A stretch of DNA of 5,126 nt from Prevotella sp. CAG:485. GTDB lineage: Bacteria > Bacteroidota > Bacteroidia > Bacteroidales > Muribaculaceae. Numbering within the stretch: position 1 is the first letter of the stretch; each line of letters opens with the position of its first letter. The DNA is taken from NCBI GenBank assembly GCA_000437495.1, contig FR897831.1, forward strand, positions 2,545-7,670, written 5' to 3'. The translations under genes and the position numbers were made by a program. Below the pieces are notes generated by a model, which was not told the origin of the DNA, searched no databases, and saw nothing but the letters and a program-made list of their open reading frames with translations. Shown here piece by piece: positions 5,072 through 5,126 of this stretch.

Positions 5072-5126
5072 TTAACGGTGTCTGCCGCCGCCGCCGCCAC
5101 GCGAACCGCCTCCGGTGCTGCGGCTC
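5072..5126 (-). CDS. C-terminal end of an unidentified protein with Gly/Arg-rich tail
   Basis: Only the last 17 complete codons are in the window, reading SRSTGGGSRGGGGGRHR and ending in TAA at 5072-5074. The gene runs off the right edge, so the protein cannot be named. Disordered Gly/Arg/Ser tails of this type are common at the C-terminus of RNA-binding proteins such as DEAD-box helicases in Bacteroidetes. Gly-rich tails also occur in some membrane proteins. Two other minus-strand frames are open over this short stretch as well, so the frame choice rests on tail composition and on the inverted repeat that follows the stop. Confidence 0.5.
   Translation of the reverse strand, partial: SRSTGGGSRGGGGGRHR
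5084..5098. repeat. Five-copy GCC trinucleotide repeat
   Basis: Five perfect GCC units encode the five-glycine run in the tail of the right-edge gene, with identical GGC codons on the minus strand. A change in copy number would add or remove single glycines without shifting the frame. Confidence 0.85.

Overview
The window is a gene-dense stretch of bacterial chromosome with moderate GC content. It most likely comes from a gut-type member of the Bacteroidales (Bacteroidota). Three things point there. The clearest promoter is an exact match to the Bacteroidetes consensus (TTTG, 20 bp, TAnnTTTG). Most starts lack a strong Shine-Dalgarno sequence. The gene content is typical of the group: a FadL-type outer membrane protein, tandem YtxH proteins and a holin-like membrane protein beside prmA. 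The genus cannot be fixed from this sequence alone. All seven complete genes, and the fragment at the right edge, lie on the minus strand, so transcription runs from right to left.

Layout in the direction of transcription: (1) 5072-5126, the C-terminal end of an unidentified protein with a Gly/Arg-rich tail, followed by a perfect 11-bp inverted repeat (4997-5043). (2) 3285-4904, a 539-aa OmpP1/FadL-family outer membrane beta-barrel with a signal peptide and a terminal Phe. (3) A 217-bp gap holding a Bacteroidetes -7 element and a leader with a palindrome. (4) 1810-3067, a four-gene membrane cluster: two small YtxH-type proteins, a two-helix Holin-X/YqjE-like protein, and a 105-aa basic protein that overlaps it by ATGA. 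(5) 818-1663, prmA (ribosomal protein L11 methyltransferase), with a consensus promoter placed so close to the ATG that the mRNA is probably leaderless. (6) 79-669, an ECF-type sigma factor with its own promoter, whose spacer contains a run of nine T on the coding strand. Positions 1-78 hold no gene I can support.

The most interesting unit is the four-gene cluster. Its order (small glycine-zipper membrane proteins, then a Holin-X/YqjE-like protein, then a small basic protein with an RQQRL helix) resembles the enterobacterial yqjD-yqjE-yqjK arrangement. In that arrangement YqjD is a membrane-anchored ribosome-associated protein of stationary phase. Its position next to a ribosomal protein methyltransferase and a sigma factor is suggestive, but no functional link is shown by the sequence. 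I see no tRNA, rRNA, CRISPR, insertion sequence or phage module.
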